A model generated the notes under the pieces. The model made no database searches and was not told the DNA's origin. It saw nothing but the letters and a program-made list of their open reading frames with translations. A DNA stretch of 64,000 bases from Phytomonospora sp040655735. GTDB lineage: Bacteria; Actinomycetota; Actinomycetes; Mycobacteriales; Micromonosporaceae. Position 1 is the stretch's first letter, and each line of letters opens with the position of its first letter. The position numbers and the translations under genes are program-made. The DNA is taken from NCBI RefSeq assembly GCF_040655735.1, contig NZ_JBFAKK010000020.1, positions 1 to 64,000 of the forward strand. Reading direction: 5' to 3'. Below, piece by piece: positions 61,978 through 64,000 of this stretch.

Positions 61978-61984
61978 CGTTTCC

Positions 61985-62335
61985 ATGAGCATCAACATCG
62001 GTCCTGAACTGGATTGGGCGCCCGAGGCGTGCACGCTTCCCACCGCTGAGCAGCCGCTGCGGCTGGCCGAGTTCGACGGCCTGTTCGCCGCGCACCTGGA
62101 CTCGGCCGAGCTGCCGGCACCGACCCGGGCCGTGCTCGTTCTGGCCGGTGCCGGAGGCTTGGAGGCGAAGGTGCGCGACCTGGCCGGGCGGGAGTCGTCG
62201 TGCTGTTCGTTCTTCGCCTTCACCGTCACCCCCACAAAGGCGGGGGTGGAACTGGGCATCGAGGTCCCGGCCGCGCACGAGGGTGTCCTGGCTGCCCTGG
62301 TGACACGCGCCGAGGCCGCCAAGGCGTCGAGGTGA
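61985..62335 (+). CDS. small CC-motif protein of the MerR operon
   Basis: A 116-residue cytoplasmic protein, start ATG 61985, at or next to the predicted transcription start. Two adjacent Cys occur in the strand ESSCCSFFAFTVTP, and one more in LDWAPEACTLPTAEQPLRLA near the N-terminus. Similar proteins are common beside MerR-type regulators in actinobacteria, but no function is established. The Cys pair could bind a soft metal. Overlaps the MerR gene by GTGA. Confidence 0.75.
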   Translation: MSINIGPELDWAPEACTLPTAEQPLRLAEFDGLFAAHLDSAELPAPTRAVLVLAGAGGLEAKVRDLAGRESSCCSFFAFTVTPTKAGVELGIEVPAAHEGVLAALVTRAEAAKASR

Positions 62336-62760
62336 GCAAGGGCCTGCGCAGCGGGGAAGTCGCCGAGGCGGCGGGGGTGAACATGCAGACCCTGCGCTAC
62401 TACGAGCGCCGGGGCCTGCTGGCCGAACCACGCCGCAGCCTCGGCGGTCACCGCCTCTACCCGCCCGAGGCGGTCGACACACTGCGGATCATCAAGACCG
62501 CCCAGCGCCTGGGTTTCACCCTCGACGAGGTCGCCGACCTGCTCGACCTAGGCCGCCGACGCCACACCCACGAGGCGGGCCTGAAAGCCCGCGCCGAGGT
62601 CAAGCTGACCGAAGTCGAGGCCCGCATCAGCGACCTGCAGGTCATCGCCGCGACCCTGCGCACCGCGATTAGCGCCGGATGCGACGACCTGGCCGCGTGT
62701 GCGGCCAACCCCTGCTGCCCGATCCCGTTCACCGGCCTGACCCGCGAGGACCCCACATGA
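62332..62760 (+). CDS. MerR-family metal-responsive regulator
   Basis: A 142-residue MerR protein, start GTG 62332. HTH at residues 5-40 (SGEVAEAAGVNMQTLRYYER) and the helix VDTLRIIKTAQRLGFTLDEV. The C-terminal ISAGCDDLAACAANPCCPIP holds four Cys of a metal site. The Cys that mercury-sensing MerR has near the middle (Cys82) is replaced by His in GRRRHTHEAG, so the metal is uncertain. It is embedded in the operon it controls; the upstream promoter carries the dyad. Confidence 0.87.
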   Translation: MSKGLRSGEVAEAAGVNMQTLRYYERRGLLAEPRRSLGGHRLYPPEAVDTLRIIKTAQRLGFTLDEVADLLDLGRRRHTHEAGLKARAEVKLTEVEARISDLQVIAATLRTAISAGCDDLAACAANPCCPIPFTGLTREDPT

Positions 62761-63047
62761 ACACCACCACTTCGCCCCCGACCGCGCGCCGCAGCCTGCT
62801 GCGCAGGCTTCTGCCTGGTGGAATGGCTGGGTTGACCGGGCTGGCGTGCGCGGCGTGCTGCGCCATCCCCGTCCTGGTCACCGCCGGGGTCTTGGGCGGC
62901 GCCGGGTGGGCCGCCTTGGGCGACGTCATGCCCGGCATCGCCGTGGTGATGGCCGCCCTTACCGGCCTGGCCTGGTGGATGCTCCGCCGACGCCGCGCCC
63001 ACGCCACCGGCTGCCAAGGCGGCTCTTGCGCCTGCGGAACCACATGA
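62757..63047 (+). CDS. MerT-like small membrane protein
   Basis: A 96-residue membrane protein overlapping the MerR gene by ATGA. Two helices; the first has the metal-transport motif GLACAACCAIPVLVTAGVLG (CxxCC), as in MerT-like Hg(II) importers. A C-terminal GCQGGSCACGTT cluster adds three Cys. It is expected to take soft metal ions across the membrane, but no reductase gene (merA) is in the window. Confidence 0.8.
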   Translation: MNTTTSPPTARRSLLRRLLPGGMAGLTGLACAACCAIPVLVTAGVLGGAGWAALGDVMPGIAVVMAALTGLAWWMLRRRRAHATGCQGGSCACGTT

Positions 63048-63072
63048 TCGCCACCGACTACCCTCCACGGTC

Positions 63073-63405
63073 ATGACCCTGCTGCGTTCCCTGCTGCTGT
63101 TCGGCCTCGCCGCCCTCCTCGAGATCGGCGGGGCCTGGCTGATCTGGCAGGGCTGGCGCGAACACCGCGGCCTGTGGTGGATCGCCGGCGGTGTGGTCGC
63201 CCTGGGCGCCTACGGCTTCGTCGCCGCCTTCCAACCCGACGCCAACTTCGGCCGCATCCTGGCCGCCTACGGCGGCATCTTCGTCGCCGGATCCCTGGCC
63301 TGGGGCATGATCGTCGACAAGTTCAAACCCGACCGGTGGGACGTCATCGGCGCGGTGATCTGCCTGGTCGGCGTCGCGGTGATCATGTACGCACCCCGCA
63401 CCTGA
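63073..63405 (+). CDS. YnfA/UPF0060 family membrane protein
   Basis: A 110-residue four-helix membrane protein of the YnfA family: LLRSLLLFGLAALLEIGGAW, then GAYGFVAAFQPDANFGRILA, AAYGGIFVAGSLAWG. YnfA is a small multidrug-resistance-like transporter of unknown role. It is 26 bp after the MerT-like gene, so it may be part of the same operon. Confidence 0.9.
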   Translation: MTLLRSLLLFGLAALLEIGGAWLIWQGWREHRGLWWIAGGVVALGAYGFVAAFQPDANFGRILAAYGGIFVAGSLAWGMIVDKFKPDRWDVIGAVICLVGVAVIMYAPRT

Positions 63406-63413
63406 TCGCAGCC

Positions 63414-64000
63414 CTACATCAAATCTGTCCTAATCCGGTTAAACCGCGCATGCCGCACCCGCCCCTGCGGCGTCACCTCCGCGTACGCCACCTCCACCGT
63501 CAGCTCCGGCCGCACCCACCGCACCCCGCCCGCGTCCTTGCGCGGCACCTCGCCCGCGAACGGCGAGCGCTCGACCGCCAGCGGCTCCAGCTCGGCGACC
63601 AGCGTCCGCTGCGTCCGCTCGTCGAATCCCGTCCCGACCCGTCCCCGGTAGACCAGCCCTTCCGGCGTGCGCTCGCCGAGGACCAGCGACGACAGTGCCC
63701 GCCGGTCACTCGTCCACCCGCCGACGAGGTAGTCCCCGGTCACCAGGTGCTTGACCTTCACCCACGCCGACGAGCGGGCGCCGGGCAGGTAGGGCGAGTC
63801 GAGCCGTTTGGCGACCACGCCCTCCAGCCGCTGCTCGGCACTGATGGACATGGCGGCCGGCCCGTCGTAGGTGACCGGCGGCGTGATCCAGTGCGGGCCT
63901 TCGAGGCCGAGCGCGTCGAGGGCGGCCCGGCGCTCGCGGTAGGGGAGCCGGCGCAGGTCGCGGCCGTCGAGCCGCAGCAGGTCGAAGATCATGTACGCGA
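63414..64000 (-). CDS. ATP-dependent DNA ligase, cut by the right edge
   Basis: The last 195 or so residues of an ATP-dependent DNA ligase (LigD-ligase or LigC type) are in the window. Motif IIIa/IV (MIFDLLRLDGRDLRRLPY, then EQRLEGVVAKRLDSPYLPGA) and motif V SAWVKVKHL are visible, followed by the OB-fold domain ending TPQGRVRHARFNRIRTDLM. The catalytic KxDG Lys lies beyond the edge. Such ligases seal breaks, often with Ku in end joining. Converges on the YnfA gene. Confidence 0.88.
   Translation of the reverse strand, partial: AYMIFDLLRLDGRDLRRLPYRERRAALDALGLEGPHWITPPVTYDGPAAMSISAEQRLEGVVAKRLDSPYLPGARSSAWVKVKHLVTGDYLVGGWTSDRRALSSLVLGERTPEGLVYRGRVGTGFDERTQRTLVAELEPLAVERSPFAGEVPRKDAGGVRWVRPELTVEVAYAEVTPQGRVRHARFNRIRTDLM

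Larger units (their letters stand above)
59650..63405. mobile_element. probable integrated element: recombinase plus metal-type operon
   Basis: Between a broken gene on the left and a DNA ligase on the right lie a large tyrosine recombinase and a MerR-controlled operon with a different codon style (more T-ending codons in the recombinase). I could not find convincing terminal repeats or a duplicated target site; the boundaries are the ends of the visible genes. Confidence 0.4.

Overview
This 64 kb window is chromosomal DNA of a high-GC Gram-positive actinomycete. The evidence is a strong G/C bias at third codon positions, many GTG and TTG starts, a mycothiol-dependent enzyme family, WYL, LAL/LuxR and SARP-BTAD regulators, ECF41 and ECF42 sigma factors, and an LAXTG (sortase E type) surface protein. 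The genus cannot be fixed from the sequence alone. No rRNA, tRNA, CRISPR array or replication origin was seen. Apart from the lpd gene and a ligase at the right edge, the content is accessory: small regulator/effector pairs, enzymes, transporters and resistance-like genes.

Layout. 1-8.7 kb: a DHFR-like reductase, a sulfotransferase, a WYL regulator with a small coupled gene, an NmrA-like protein and ArsR regulator that converge, an ECF42 sigma factor coupled to a DGPF (YCII) protein, and a membrane-anchored Hsp70-like protein. 8.8-13.3 kb: a DoxX-like gene behind a clear promoter and palindrome, a GNAT, a seven-bladed RCC1 protein with a LAVTG sorting signal, and lpd. 13.5-15.6 kb: an ECF41 sigma factor with its oxidoreductase/epimerase partner and a membrane protein. 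15.6-16.8 kb is a scar holding a 58-bp copy of an internal lpd segment, a DUF4240 gene and a broken MFS transporter. 16.8-32.5 kb: DHFR-like/TetR pair, an unrecognised protein with a short coupled upstream ORF, a DrrAB-type ABC exporter, an SDR/LAL-regulator pair, APH-like kinase, an MFS-TetR operon with a 42-bp dyad, a HEAT-repeat protein, a YdcZ-type transporter, and a converging YCII/VOC pair in which the VOC gene has no stop at its expected end.

32.6-50.1 kb: a Tet(M)/Otr(A)-like ribosomal protection GTPase with a promoter, leader and overlapping Arg-rich upstream ORF; an MDR reductase; a 1016-residue SARP-type regulator that looks leaderless; three serine beta-lactamase-fold hydrolases; an alpha/beta hydrolase; and a second LAL regulator. 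50.1-52.6 kb holds two tandem pentapeptide-repeat genes with an exact 1279-bp period. 52.6-58.8 kb: SDR/TetR with paired operators, a nucleotidyltransferase, a three-gene cassette (30-residue membrane peptide, ECF sigma factor, Cys-rich membrane protein), a methyltransferase and an epoxide hydrolase behind two related operators.

58.9-63.4 kb looks foreign. A frameshifted gene abuts a 753-residue Tn554/RIT-like tyrosine recombinase, followed by a MerR-controlled metal-type operon whose promoter has an overlong spacer around a perfect dyad and whose transcript is predicted to be nearly leaderless. An ATP-dependent DNA ligase runs off the right edge.

The best candidates for undescribed biology are the micropeptide/ECF/Cys-protein cassette (55.19-56.07 kb), the tandem pentapeptide pair, the Arg-rich upstream ORF of the ribosomal protection gene, and the recombinase plus leaderless MerR operon.
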